From Paraphysomonas bandaiensis (lineage: Eukaryota; Chrysophyceae), in NCBI GenBank assembly GCA_965644295.1, contig CBFFRP010000217.1:372001-436000 (forward strand): a stretch of 64,000 nucleotides of DNA, in the 5' to 3' direction. Positions 46,059 to 55,270 of the stretch are shown here, in pieces. The first letter of the stretch is position 1. Each line of letters begins with the position of its first letter. A program made the translations under genes and the position numbers. The notes under the pieces were generated by a model. It did no database searches and was not told the DNA's origin. It was given only the letters and a program-made list of their open reading frames with translations.

Positions 46059-46647
46059 TAAAAGTATGAGAGAATCATATGGAGTCGATGTGATGAACAG
46101 ATGACGTGTTGATGTCGTGTAGATAGGGCTATAGGAGGTGAAGATGGTGATGTGGGACACTGTCGGGTCGATCGGATCTCTCGACATGCATCTGCAGCAG
46201 TATGCATCTATACAGGCATCTATGCACAGGCGTACAGTACCTCTAGACTGTGTACATGGACTTGACACATTTCATAATTTGAATATTATACAGAGTACAG
46301 CAGTACATGTATAGAGTACAGCAGTACATGTATAGAGTACAGCAGTACATGTATAGAGTACAGCAGAACATAACAGTATACCAGGATCCTGCGTGCTGTT
46401 GTATATCATAAACTGAAATATTTGTCTCTTCAAGATTTATTTCAACCAAAAAAATGGAACCTTATATATGGAAAAGTTGACCGTTGAAAACTAAACGACA
46501 AGGAGCCAATGCACCCATCATGCATAACCATCATATCATATTATACATCACGTTACTCTCCTCAATAGCCATACCAGTAACAGGAAAGCTTCCTGAGGTA
46601 AAGAAGAACATTTATAGGGTGGCTCTATTGAACAAAAAGTATTCAAT
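46059..46647. promoter_or_regulatory. Divergent promoter spacer (WD40 / INCENP)
   Basis: The 589-base spacer between two start codons includes a 21-bp tandem repeat (46292-46366). No gene is seen; the frame at 46484-46672 is out of phase and overlaps the INCENP start. Confidence 0.45.
46292..46366 (+). repeat. 21-bp tandem repeat
   Basis: The unit AGAGTACAGCAGTACATGTA plus T repeats about 3.6 times without change. Confidence 0.9.
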
Positions 46648-49111
46648 ATGGGAACTGTCGAGAAGATTGTAGATCACTTGAACCGTATGTGTGTGGATAA
46701 GAAGATCCAAGCAACTGAACGCTATGAAGAGCATTCGGCTTGGCTCACATCAGAGTTCGATAAAATTCGAGACCTTCTTCAGTACAATTGTCCGAAGAAA
46801 GATGTGAGAGATGATGCGTCGGAAACAAGACAGAAGCGCAAGTCACCTGAAACATGCAGCCATGGGAGTCGGAACTCTCCAATGACTAAGAGAACATCTG
46901 CAGACTACATGGAGCTTGCTGTCGCCGACGGCCTTCCAGCTGATTTAAATCGACTTAAGAAAGAAGAGCTTCTGGAAGCACTGGAGGCTCGTGGAAACAG
47001 CTCGATGACAATGAAAGCCTTGAAGAAGGATCTTATCGAAGCACTGAAGGATGTGTTGCTTGATATTCATCTCCGTAAGAACACAGTTCCAGCGATGGCA
47101 TCCACAGAAGATGAGGATTCCCCAATGGTTGAAAATAGTGAGGAAGAAGTTAAATCACCGGAAAGTGATGTGATGGAGGAAACCGATGTCAAGCAGGATA
47201 TGATACTTGATACACCTCAGGAAACTGTTGCAGAGGAGGTGCCTACCTCCGAACGTAGACCATCCGCTGGTGGTTCTCCCGCTAGAAAGCAGTCTATTTT
47301 AGCTGAGGCGCGGTATCATGTGTCTGAGGTCCGCGCATCTATGTTGCAAGAAAGAGTGGAGAGTGAAGAGGACAGGTCCAAGAGGCTAGCCAGAGAGTAT
47401 GAGGCTAGAAAGATGAGACACCGCAGCTCCCAAATCCGTCTTTCTCAGGTAACTTCCCGTCCTGAAGATATTATCAACCAACAAACAAAGGAAGAGGGAG
47501 TCAGGAATACCGATGAAGAACAGGTTGTAGCTAGTGCTGAGGCCGAAGTGCAAGAAATGGACCACCACGAGGATGATGAAAACGGTGAAGAAGATACTTC
47601 TGTTGGAGAAACATGGAATGAAGTTCCCAGTCCTCACACTTCTACGTCTGCATCTCTTGCGCATGCGACTAAGACCTCTCAGGATAACAAATCGAAGACT
47701 TTACCTGACCCATCCGCAGTGAGTAAGATCACTGCTGCTCTCGACACTCAGCCCAAGTCTGAGGAGCCTATGCACCCCACTTCAACCCGAGCAGAGAAAG
47801 CAAAGACTTTACCTGCACCTGTTAAACCAGCTGAATCTGGTACTACTTCTGTTAGTCGTCCTGTCTCTGTAAAAGCCACGGACTCTGCAGATAGTGTGAA
47901 CAGCAATGATTCGGATGCCTCGAATAAGAAGGGCTTCAAACTCACTAATCTAGTTGGAGGCAGTCAAACATCATTTCTTAGCAGTAGTAGCAACAATACG
48001 ACCGCATCTACGAAACCTAAGACTGTGGTAAGTTGTTTACCTCTTTAAACTTTTAGAAATATGATCTTTTTGATTAGGTGCCAGCACTGCAAAAAGCAGC
48101 TCTGCTCAAGGAGAAAGAGGAGGCACGTGCCCTACAGAAGAAGAAGGAGCTTGAGGAAAAGAAGAAGGAACATATGAGAAAGCTACAAAATGCAGCTCAG
48201 AACTCAGCTATTAATGCCTCTTCGTCGAAGCTTTTCCAGAGTTCTAAAGCAGCTGCCAAGCCTGTCCCTTCCTCTTCTACGACACAGAAAAAGGGCTTCG
48301 GATGGTTCGGAAACAAGAAGGATGCTATCGTAAAAGAAGCGCCATCAAAAGAGCCTATTACTTCTTCTGCTTCAAGTACTGCTTCAAAGGCATCCAGTAA
48401 ACCTGTGGCAGCTCCCGCTCCCCGTTCTGTACCTGCACCAAGTGCTCAGGAAGAGCCTCGAGCAGAGGTCATAGAGCAAGAAAACCTGAAGCCTTCCGCT
48501 ATTGCTGCTGCTACTCCAGCCGCTGCAGTAGTCCCACCAACTGCAGTATTGCAGGAGAAAAAAATTGTTGCGTCTGAGTACAAAACCACTACGCCAGTTA
48601 AGACTGCTCATATGTCAGATAACTCTTATGAGGCGAGTCCAAGCCCTCCAAGAGAAGAGTACAAGATTGACGATAGGTATTTATATAATTGATGCCTCAA
48701 ACGTCGATTTCTGATTAGCTGTGTACATAGAGATGACAGTAGTTCAGACGACGGGTCAGGAACAGACGATGACGACGATGACAAGCAGCAAATTCCAGAA
48801 TGGGCTAAAGGTCCGAAGCTTCGAGAGGCACTTGAGAGGCAATACGGAGTTAACGGACACACTGCCGTTGACCCTGACCTTATATTTCCTGATATTCAAA
48901 CATGCAACCTGGAAGAAATATTTGGCCGTCGGGAGGGAAAATGTGGCAAGTGAGTGACTTTAATGTGGCGTAATTACGACAAGTTTCTAATGTGTTTGTG
49001 AGCAGGTACTCTGTTCGTACAAGTTCAGCCAAGTGGGATGCTGACCAAATAACATTGGTTGAAAAGAGAAAGTACCGCTGTCAGATGGGTTTCTCGGCTA
49101 GCACTCTGTGA
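46648..49111 (+). CDS. INCENP: INCENP-like chromosomal passenger protein with an SAP-like domain
   Basis: Four exons: 46648-48027, 48078-48676, 48731-48949 and 49006-49111; the product is 767 aa. The C-terminal IN-box is clear: IPEWAKGPKLREALERQY, then DLIFPDIQTCNLEEIFGRR (about residues 681-735), which fits INCENP's Aurora-binding segment. The N-terminus (KIVDHLNRMCVDK) is helical, as expected for Survivin/Borealin binding. Residues 97-138 form an SAP-like helix pair (LNRLKKEELLEALEARG, KALKKDLIEAL), which would bind DNA. The middle has acidic low-complexity sequence and a charged helix (KEKEEARALQKKKELEEKKK) like the single-alpha-helix or microtubule-binding part. INCENP scaffolds Aurora kinase at inner centromeres and the spindle midzone. 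A Ser-Ser pair C-terminal to the IN-box (RTSSAKW) resembles the TSS site that Aurora phosphorylates. Confidence 0.87.
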
Positions 49112-49846
49112 TAATACTAAAGTACATGTCAGCAACACTTATTAACACTAGTATGCCTATGAAATCATATATTGGGTATTATAGCCCACCACCCGTGTAA
49201 TAGAATTGTTTACATATATTCAGATAGCCATAACGCTACTATAATAACAAAGTTATAACGAAATTAGTGTTTGATTGATAAGTGCTTGATAACACAAGCA
49301 AGGAAAACTAATACTGGATATGAGTGCAAGTAAAGCTTTCATATCTACTTTAACGCCACAGGGTACTAACATTGTTAAATTTTATTTCTGTGTCGTTCTT
49401 CTCTAACAGAAGTTGACATTATTTGCTAAGGTTTGCTATTCTCATTTGATAAGATGAAAATTATAAACATTACGTGATAAAGAACCTAAGTTGTATTCGA
49501 TGTGTTCAACACCATTCATTTACTACTATAGTGTACAAACCACACACTCAGTAATCGTATCCTGACCGTATGAAACCATCAGGCCCTAGACAGCGGCGAC
49601 GCCGTCTCCGGCAACTCCACCTATGCCTGACGCCCAGACGGTGCACGGCGACAACGCCACATTCCACCACATCATCAACCTCTCAGCACACACATCTAGT
49701 GCTCGGTACGCTCAGGACCTTAATGCAGAACCCTGTACCTCAGAGCCTGGTGGAACCGCATCCCAAGGGGAGACCCCCGGACAACACGCGCCAGTGAGTC
49801 CAAAGACACACGAGCAGGGAGAAACTCACAAACAACATTAAGAACG

Positions 49847-50160
49847 GAAGTGGTTGCACCTTGGTGCATGCGGCGACGCACAAGCAGCTTCTGTAGCGTT
49901 AAATAGTAGGATAATGGAATTTGTACGGAGTAGTTATGGGTAGAAGTCTAACTAGTATGTCTAGCATTCAACTAGCCACTATATTGGTACAGGTTTATAA
50001 CGCCTATTGCTAAATAAAACGACTTTTAATAATAGGCGTTTAAGAGTCAGGACTAATTTAGCATTGAAATTTTACTAACTAGTGCTTAACTCTGATATCA
50101 TACTATTTAACGCTACGAAAGCTGCTTGTGCCTTGTGCAACACCAAGGTGCAACCACTTC
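49847..50160. mobile_element. Fold-back MITE, repeat A, complete copy
   Basis: The 314-bp element has perfect 20-bp terminal inverted repeats (GAAGTGGTTGCACCTTGGTG) that continue as imperfect arms (CACAAGCAGCTT, GTAGCGTTAAATAGTA). The centre is also palindromic (AACGCCTATTGCTAA facing AATAATAGGCGTT), so nearly the whole unit can fold on itself. No target duplication is evident. Confidence 0.8.
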
Positions 50161-50335
50161 TTCACTGAATTAACCTGGATTTGTGTCCAGTTTTTATATA
50201 AATCTACCCATCATACCCGCTGTGCTGGCGAGATCGTAGATATACTTTTCACATGAAGTACTTAATGTCTGATGACTAGATGATATATATAGCTGCAGTA
50301 AAATGACGATTTCTCGTTTCTACATTGAGGAGCAA

Positions 50336-50588
50336 TGTTGGAATACGTATGGTTCTCTAAGATAGTACTGTAGAATACGTTAAATTCAATGTGAAAAACA
50401 GTAATATACGTAGTCAATAGTCAAAGTATTATATCACGACGATTCAAGATACGGAAGTGGTTCACATGAACGAAATAATTTATCATGTTGTTGACATGTG
50501 TATAATAACATAATCTATCTAGTCTGATTAACTTTAACTTCTCTTAAAAAACGATATTCATTGTCTGAAAATGGTCAATAGTCAATAT
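50336..50588 (+). repeat. Dispersed repeat C, copy 3
   Basis: Same borders as copy 1 but about 50 bases shorter, lacking the CTATATAGCTATAACTGTG part and the hairpin's second arm. Confidence 0.75.
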
Positions 50589-50591
50589 GCA

Positions 50592-50712
50592 AGAGTCAGA
50601 ACTAATGTAGCAAAACAAGTTAACTTACTAGTATTAAACTCTGATATCCTACTATATAAAACGCTACAAAGCTGCTTGTGCGTCACCGCAGGCACCAAGG
50701 TGCAACAACCAC
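50592..50712 (-). repeat. Fold-back repeat A, one arm
   Basis: Matches the right half of the complete copy (TACTATATAAAACGCTACAA, GCACCAAGGTGCAACAACCA). Confidence 0.7.
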
Positions 50713-50714
50713 TT

Positions 50715-50945
50715 TCGCGCTGTCCTTAAGGTGAACTAGCACGGATGCTTGACTTCAGTAGTAGGTAGCCCAATACTCCAGATGCTCTTGAGGCCGGCCC
50801 ACTCCCGGACACTTGACTTCTGCAGGCAGTTGTCTGGGCCCAAAAAAGACGTTCACACAAGTGCACTGTATCATGGCTATGAGTAGGCAGAACAATATCT
50901 CCGGTACTACAACACCACGAAAAGGAAATAATTCATTAGCGATAC
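50715..50945 (+). repeat. Dispersed repeat B, partial copy
   Basis: AAGGTGAACTAGCACGGATG to GGCAGAACAATATCTCCGGT and ACACCACGAAAAGG follow the same order as the copies at 59912-60282 and 60797-61085. Confidence 0.7.
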
Positions 50946-51035
50946 TAGTACAGTTTTTCAAGAACTGCATTATACATCGTCATTACAATATTATTTAATC
51001 TGCTACTATATAAAGATTTATAAAGTGATATAGGA

Positions 51036-51165
51036 AAGTCTGATTATTACATGAGAACGGTTGTGTACAGAAACTAGTTTATATCTATAGACTAACTACA
51101 GTAATAACTAGATTTGCTATTTACTACTAGTGGCGGGCAACCGTCTCGGGACTGCTTGTGCATCG
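51036..51165 (-). repeat. Repeat A-like unit (variant A'), inverted copy
   Basis: Reverse complement of the unit at 42335-42480 (TACTACTAGTGGCGGGCAAC, CTCGGGACTGCTTGTGCATC). Confidence 0.65.
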
Positions 51166-51343
51166 CTGCGAATATAAAGTGATACCTGGTATCTGTTTTA
51201 CATTCAAACGGTGTGAGATGTATATGTAGGCACTCGATACACTTTCTGTGAAATTGATGTTGCGTCCGAAATATGGCACCGGAACACACCGGCCGTATAA
51301 TACCCACCCCATGATCACTGATTTTTAATCTCTTCGTGATCAA

Positions 51344-52074
51344 TTGACTTTAGAGAATTTTACTGCGCTCCGTGACCAACTCTACGATCGTGCACCTGGA
51401 TACTGGAAAGAGAGCGGTGCCTTACTTCAGCACAAACTAGCCCTGGCAGACTGCGGTCGATCTAAGGTTAAGGACAGTTCACAACTACTCAATACAGCGC
51501 ATACTCAATACAACCCTGGCATAGAGCAAAACCTTTAGCATTCGTTGTAATAGAGCTAAACAAGCCAGATGCTCCGACTGTGGCTTTCGACTTGACTCTC
51601 TCAAACACATGTGTCTTGATTGCCCTCATGCCTCCATCTCTCAGATACGAGTATCCGCCTTTCAGAAACAAAAGGAGTGTAGTTCGTGAACTCCTAGGAT
51701 ACCCGATCGTACCACCTTGGAGTACCGCCATTTTCAAGAAACTCTCCAGCAGAGCCAGGAATACCTCACTCCCGCAGGAGAGATTCTGGACAGGTATACT
51801 ATCACCGAGGCTCAAATGGAAAGCGTTTTTGGAGCACAATACAACTGTTCCTTAAATTCGTGTGGCCTTCATGCTCTAGAAAACGCAGTTGTCACCCTTC
51901 TTCAATCGCTTAACGCTGCAGCGAAACAAATGCTCCAGGATTGCAGTTGTCGTCATACCACCAAAGGGGCCACATCGACTACCCCCCAGGCCGTGTCAAC
52001 GACGTGGCAACACACGGCAGAATCCATGGGTTACCCCCAGACCGCATCAAACACGTGGCAACACACTTTTTAAA
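51344..52074 (+). pseudogene. Decayed gene, possibly Ulp1/C48-like cysteine peptidase
   Basis: Coding-like sequence runs through several frames: ALRDQLYDRAPGYWKESG in one, ELNKPDAPTVAFDLTLSN in another, and EAQMESVFGAQYNCSLNSCG with LHALENAVVTLLQ in a third. The last piece, Gln-Asn-x-Cys ahead of Ser-Cys-Gly with a following helix, resembles the end of Ulp1-type (C48) peptidase domains, which occur in some DNA transposons. Frameshifts make it non-functional. The identification is weak. Two copies of a roughly 40-base unit (51977-52068, sharing GTGGCAACACAC) lie at its end. Confidence 0.3.
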
Positions 52075-52153
52075 TGTAGCAACACCCAGCGGAAAGTGTC
52101 TAATCCCTTCTGTACTTCAAGGACTCGCTTCCATAGAGAGCTTCTCTCTACAT

Positions 52154-52310
52154 ACAAGAACGGAAGTGGTCGCAACCCACAAGCAGCTTCTGTAGCGCTA
52201 CATTGTAGGTTATGAGAATCTGTACTAGTTAGCCAACAGATAGAAGTCGATATTAGCATTCAACTAGCCACTATATTGGTACAGGTTTCTAACGCCTATT
52301 GCTAAATAAA
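52154..52310 (+). repeat. Fold-back repeat A, one arm
   Basis: Begins GAACGGAAGTGGTCGCAAC and continues CACAAGCAGCTTCTGTAGCG to CGCCTATTGCTAAATAAA, with a deletion of the CACCTTGGTG part. Confidence 0.65.
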
Positions 52311-52669
52311 AAGACTTTCAATGTAGAAGTCGATATAGCTTGACTAGTCTTCATCTAACTACTTATCTGGTGATGGTTCTTTACGCCTACTGCTAATAAT
52401 AAGATATAAGAAAACTAAGATATAACTTTGTGATGCAATTGTATGATAGTTTGTAGCATGTGGTTAAATTACTGTTTCTGAATCGATTGATCACAAGGTT
52501 AGTGAAGTGCATTGCACGGAAGTTATAGCAAAAATCCCATCAAGTGACATCCAACGCACTACTTAAATACTAATATACAGTGCATCTTAAGGTAAGTGAA
52601 ATAGTAGAACATATTAAATCTATGAAAACAAGAGTATGACACCATTTGCTCCAGTCAAATCAATGTCAG

Positions 52670-53920
52670 CTACTGTCCAATCACCATAACTACTCCATTG
52701 TCAAGGATATTTAGCTCACTCCCACGAAGACAGACGTCATTATTCTTCAGTACTTTTCCTTTGTATATCAGTTTCAACTTCGTGGACCCAATACGAAGTT
52801 CTTTCGCTATGAGAGATTTAAGTGAAAGTACCGTAGCAGTAGTGGGTACAGTCTTCAAGGAATAATTCTTTCCCTTGTATGACACTCTAAGCGGGAATGT
52901 ATCTACAGAGTCTGTGGGTGTGGATGTGATCTCGTTAGCAACGCTGGAGAGGTGACGCAGATGGGAAGCGTCAGTCTGACGTTCTCTTGCTCCATCAAGG
53001 CGGACAGTATAGTAGAGCTCTACGTCATCCCGGTGCACAGCCACCACTACTCCTTCTGTGTATACCCCAGAAGAGGATACATGTACAATACGGTCCCCTA
53101 CCGAGAACTCAGGCGGTGAAGGAGAAACTGTTGTTGAGATATCCACTGTGTCAGAGTCAACTTTCTCGCCTCGTTCAGCATCTCGAACTTGTATAGCACT
53201 CTGTGCCTCCGATATTTTACTTGTAGAAATTGGAGATAGATTCACACAGCTGAACTCATCTAAGCACTGAGGCAGTGGAAGATTCCGATCTATCCAGTCG
53301 ATATCCCTTCGACTGGCCACATGGCATTCCAGGCCCATGTCTCCAGGACGCACAGCGGTGCCAAAAGCAAGTTGAGGATAAGCTTGAGCAATATAATGAA
53401 GTGCCTCACCGAGGGTTGTATGCTTGGAGAAAAACACATACTTGTTCTTGGCAGACACTGCAAAAGCTACCTCGAAAAAGAATCTGTCTTCAGGGGCGAT
53501 AGAATCGTTCCCTGTCGCCCTATTTTTGAATAGTATCTGTTTAGTTTTATCCGCAATACTCTTCTGTTTACCAGATTGTGAGTCTGATACTCTATCAAGA
53601 CGATCTATTTTATCTCGTGTGTTGTCTGATTGCGAGTCTCTATCCACATGCGTTGTCCTGATATTATAATGAAGTCTGTTACTTCCACTTGTATCACTAT
53701 CAAATCTTCGTTCTACACCATCAAATAAAGCTTTCACTGATTCTCCTTCAGTTCTTTGACTGCGTTTCTTTGAATATGATGGAGATGCAGTCTGTGAGTG
53801 ACAGTTATGAGCATATCTGCTCCTGTGATCCAAACAATACACATGACCGCATAAATCACATGTAAAGGGAAGGAAATCTTTAATTTGACAATCAGGATAA
53901 TTGCATTCAGTTCCTTCCAT
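52670..53920 (-). CDS. AN1 zinc-finger and ubiquitin-like domain protein (ZFAND1-like)
   Basis: Single exon, 416 aa. Residues 6-40 are a complete AN1 zinc finger: C6, C11, C21, C24, C29, H32, H38, C40. Residues 50-130 are polar and disordered. Residues about 140-200 (RFFFEVAFAVSAKNKYVFFS, LGEALHYIAQAYPQLAFG) resemble the ZFAND1 C-terminal ubiquitin-like module. About 275-330 looks like an SH3/Tudor-type barrel (FSVGDRIVHVSSSGVYTEGV, YYTVRLDG). The C-terminal 75 residues form a second ubiquitin-like fold (VLSLKSLIAKELRIGSTKLK, IYKGKVLKNN). ZFAND1 links p97 and the proteasome to stress-granule clearance; a like role is inferred. The AN1 plus two UBL-like modules plus barrel is longer than animal ZFAND1 (about 270 aa). 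Confidence 0.8.
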   Translation of the reverse strand: MEGTECNYPDCQIKDFLPFTCDLCGHVYCLDHRSRYAHNCHSQTASPSYSKKRSQRTEGESVKALFDGVERRFDSDTSGSNRLHYNIRTTHVDRDSQSDNTRDKIDRLDRVSDSQSGKQKSIADKTKQILFKNRATGNDSIAPEDRFFFEVAFAVSAKNKYVFFSKHTTLGEALHYIAQAYPQLAFGTAVRPGDMGLECHVASRRDIDWIDRNLPLPQCLDEFSCVNLSPISTSKISEAQSAIQVRDAERGEKVDSDTVDISTTVSPSPPEFSVGDRIVHVSSSGVYTEGVVVAVHRDDVELYYTVRLDGARERQTDASHLRHLSSVANEITSTPTDSVDTFPLRVSYKGKNYSLKTVPTTATVLSLKSLIAKELRIGSTKLKLIYKGKVLKNNDVCLRGSELNILDNGVVMVIGQ

Positions 53921-54062
53921 TAGTGATAATTGTTATAGTAGATGGATGGGAAGTTAATGTGTGTGTGGGGTATGATGCTAACCTTAACAAACAACTCACT
54001 TAAATAGTATGTGTAAATGAGGTATATATTATGTATAATTTAAGACATCATCATCACAAAAG

Positions 54063-54146
54063 GCATTCGTGTCCGAGTGGTCTAAGGAGCTGCACTCAAG
54101 TTGCAGTAGTCGAACGGCTGCGTGGGTTCGAATCCCACCGAATGCA
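54063..54146 (+). tRNA. tRNA-Leu (anticodon CAA)
   Basis: 84 bases with paired acceptor ends (GCATTCG and CGAATGC), an anticodon stem CTGCA/TGCAG closing the loop CTCAAGT (anticodon CAA, codon UUG), a long variable arm of class II tRNAs, and the T loop GTTCGAATCCC. There is no intron. An identical gene in the other orientation lies at 58627-58710. Confidence 0.93.
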
Positions 54147-54597
54147 AATTTCTTTTTTGTTATTTCTACTCGTACATGCAGTTTTATAGTATATTGCGCA
54201 AAGCTATCGTTTTTTTGTTTTCGTTGAAAAAGTCAGCATTTTTTTAAGTGTCAAGGATCATATACGCATCTGATAGTGCAAAAAAAAAACGCCTTCTTAT
54301 TACAGGTTTTTCCGCCTCTAGAGTATTGGCAGTCAGCATTTCACTTTTCGGAAATAAATTGAGGCAAATAGACTCTTTATTACGCAATACAACTACGGCT
54401 GGAATACAGATAATTGTTGTCTCAATATTAGAAGCATCTTTGAACAAAAATATACGAAGGATGCACCTCACCCAACGTGAGCGGCACGGCTCTGCCTGGT
54501 ATCTCACAATCTAATTCTCGAGACTTGTCGTTGGCCACTTCGTCACGTCACTCTCCCAACAAGTCTGTGACAATATCATAACAAGACATAGCTGCGA
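54147..54597. other. Spacer
   Basis: T-rich termination-like run right after the tRNA (TTTCTTTTTTG), then sequence with overlapping open frames on both strands and no recognisable domain. No gene called. Confidence 0.5.
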
Positions 54598-54801
54598 ATG
54601 GACCCTCCTGAAAATGAGTTGGATATTGTCAAAAGGAAGATTGCTGCTATAGAAGTGAAGCTTGCCAGAGCAGAAGCAGAAAGAGACAACGAGCTTATCG
54701 TGGTGTATGAGAAACTTCTTGCGGGTCTGCAGGAGGAAGAGAACATTCTCTCTCAAGCAGCAGGTGAGCTCATTGATTCCAATTCATGTGCCACCATTTA
54801 A
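54598..54801 (+). CDS. N-terminal coiled-coil part of a Crinkler-like protein, closed by an in-frame stop
   Basis: 67 aa, highly charged and helical (ELDIVKRKIAAIEVKLARAE, VYEKLLAGLQEEENILSQ). The following gene lies in the same frame after one TAA (54799-54801). Such coiled-coil starts are common in Crinkler-type proteins of oomycetes and fungi. The short 41-nt GT..AG stretch around the stop (54761-54801) would shift the frame if removed, so splicing does not explain it. Either this is a pseudogene interrupted by a stop or two separate ORFs. Confidence 0.45.
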   Translation: MDPPENELDIVKRKIAAIEVKLARAEAERDNELIVVYEKLLAGLQEEENILSQAAGELIDSNSCATI

Positions 54802-54869
54802 CAGCTACTGTTTTCCTCAAAAATATTTACGGCCGTAGAAAGAATCCGCATATCTACTATTGATATTCT

Positions 54870-55270
54870 TTTGAGCAAAATGGAGACAATGTCAACCGAA
54901 GTTGTCAGCAAAATGGAGACAATGTCCGGGGTTGTCAGCAAAATGGAGACGATGTCCGGGGTTGTCAGCAAAATGGAGACAATGCCAACCGAAGTTGTCA
55001 GCAAAACGGAGACAATGTCAACCGGGGTTGGCAGCAAAATGGAGACAATGTCAACCGGGGTTGTCAGCAAAATGGAGATAATGTCCGGGGTTGTCAGCAA
55101 AATGGAGACAATGTCTGGGGTTGTCAGCAAAATGGAGACACTGTCCGGGGTTGTCAGCAAAATGGAGACAATGTCCGGGGTTGTCAGCAAAATGGAGACA
55201 CTGTCAACCGAGATTTTCAGCAAACTGGAGACACTGTCAACCGAGATTTTCAGCAAACTGGAGACAATAT
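54870..55270 (+). repeat. In-frame 30/33-bp minisatellite within the coding sequence
   Basis: About twelve copies of a unit reading GTTGTCAGCAAAATGGAGAC with tails ATGTCCGGG or ATGTCAACCGA. Unit lengths are multiples of three, so variants keep the frame and encode VVSKMETMSG or VVSKMETMSTE. Confidence 0.9.

Larger units (their letters stand above)
49112..52669. other. Convergent intergenic region packed with repeats
   Basis: The region holds repeats A, C, B and A' in series and one decayed gene (51344-52074). Bases 49560-49842 are GC-richer than their surroundings and open in two frames (for example HVTHTSSAR-like Ala/Thr-rich text near 49623-49841), without a recognisable domain; they may be remnant coding sequence. 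Confidence 0.6.

Noticed and set aside
46292-46366. 21-bp tandem as a CRISPR-like array
   Set aside because: Units are contiguous with no spacers and the genome is eukaryotic.
46484-46672. Signal-peptide-like ORF upstream of INCENP
   Set aside because: It overlaps the INCENP start in another frame and has no continuation; a spliced leader exon was not supported by frame.
51092-51343. Minus-strand Cys/His-rich ORF as a zinc finger
   Set aside because: It runs into repeat A' at one end and lacks regular Cys spacing; likely chance.
54244-54514. Overlapping ORFs on both strands next to the tRNA
   Set aside because: There is no recognisable domain and both strands are open, so neither is supported.
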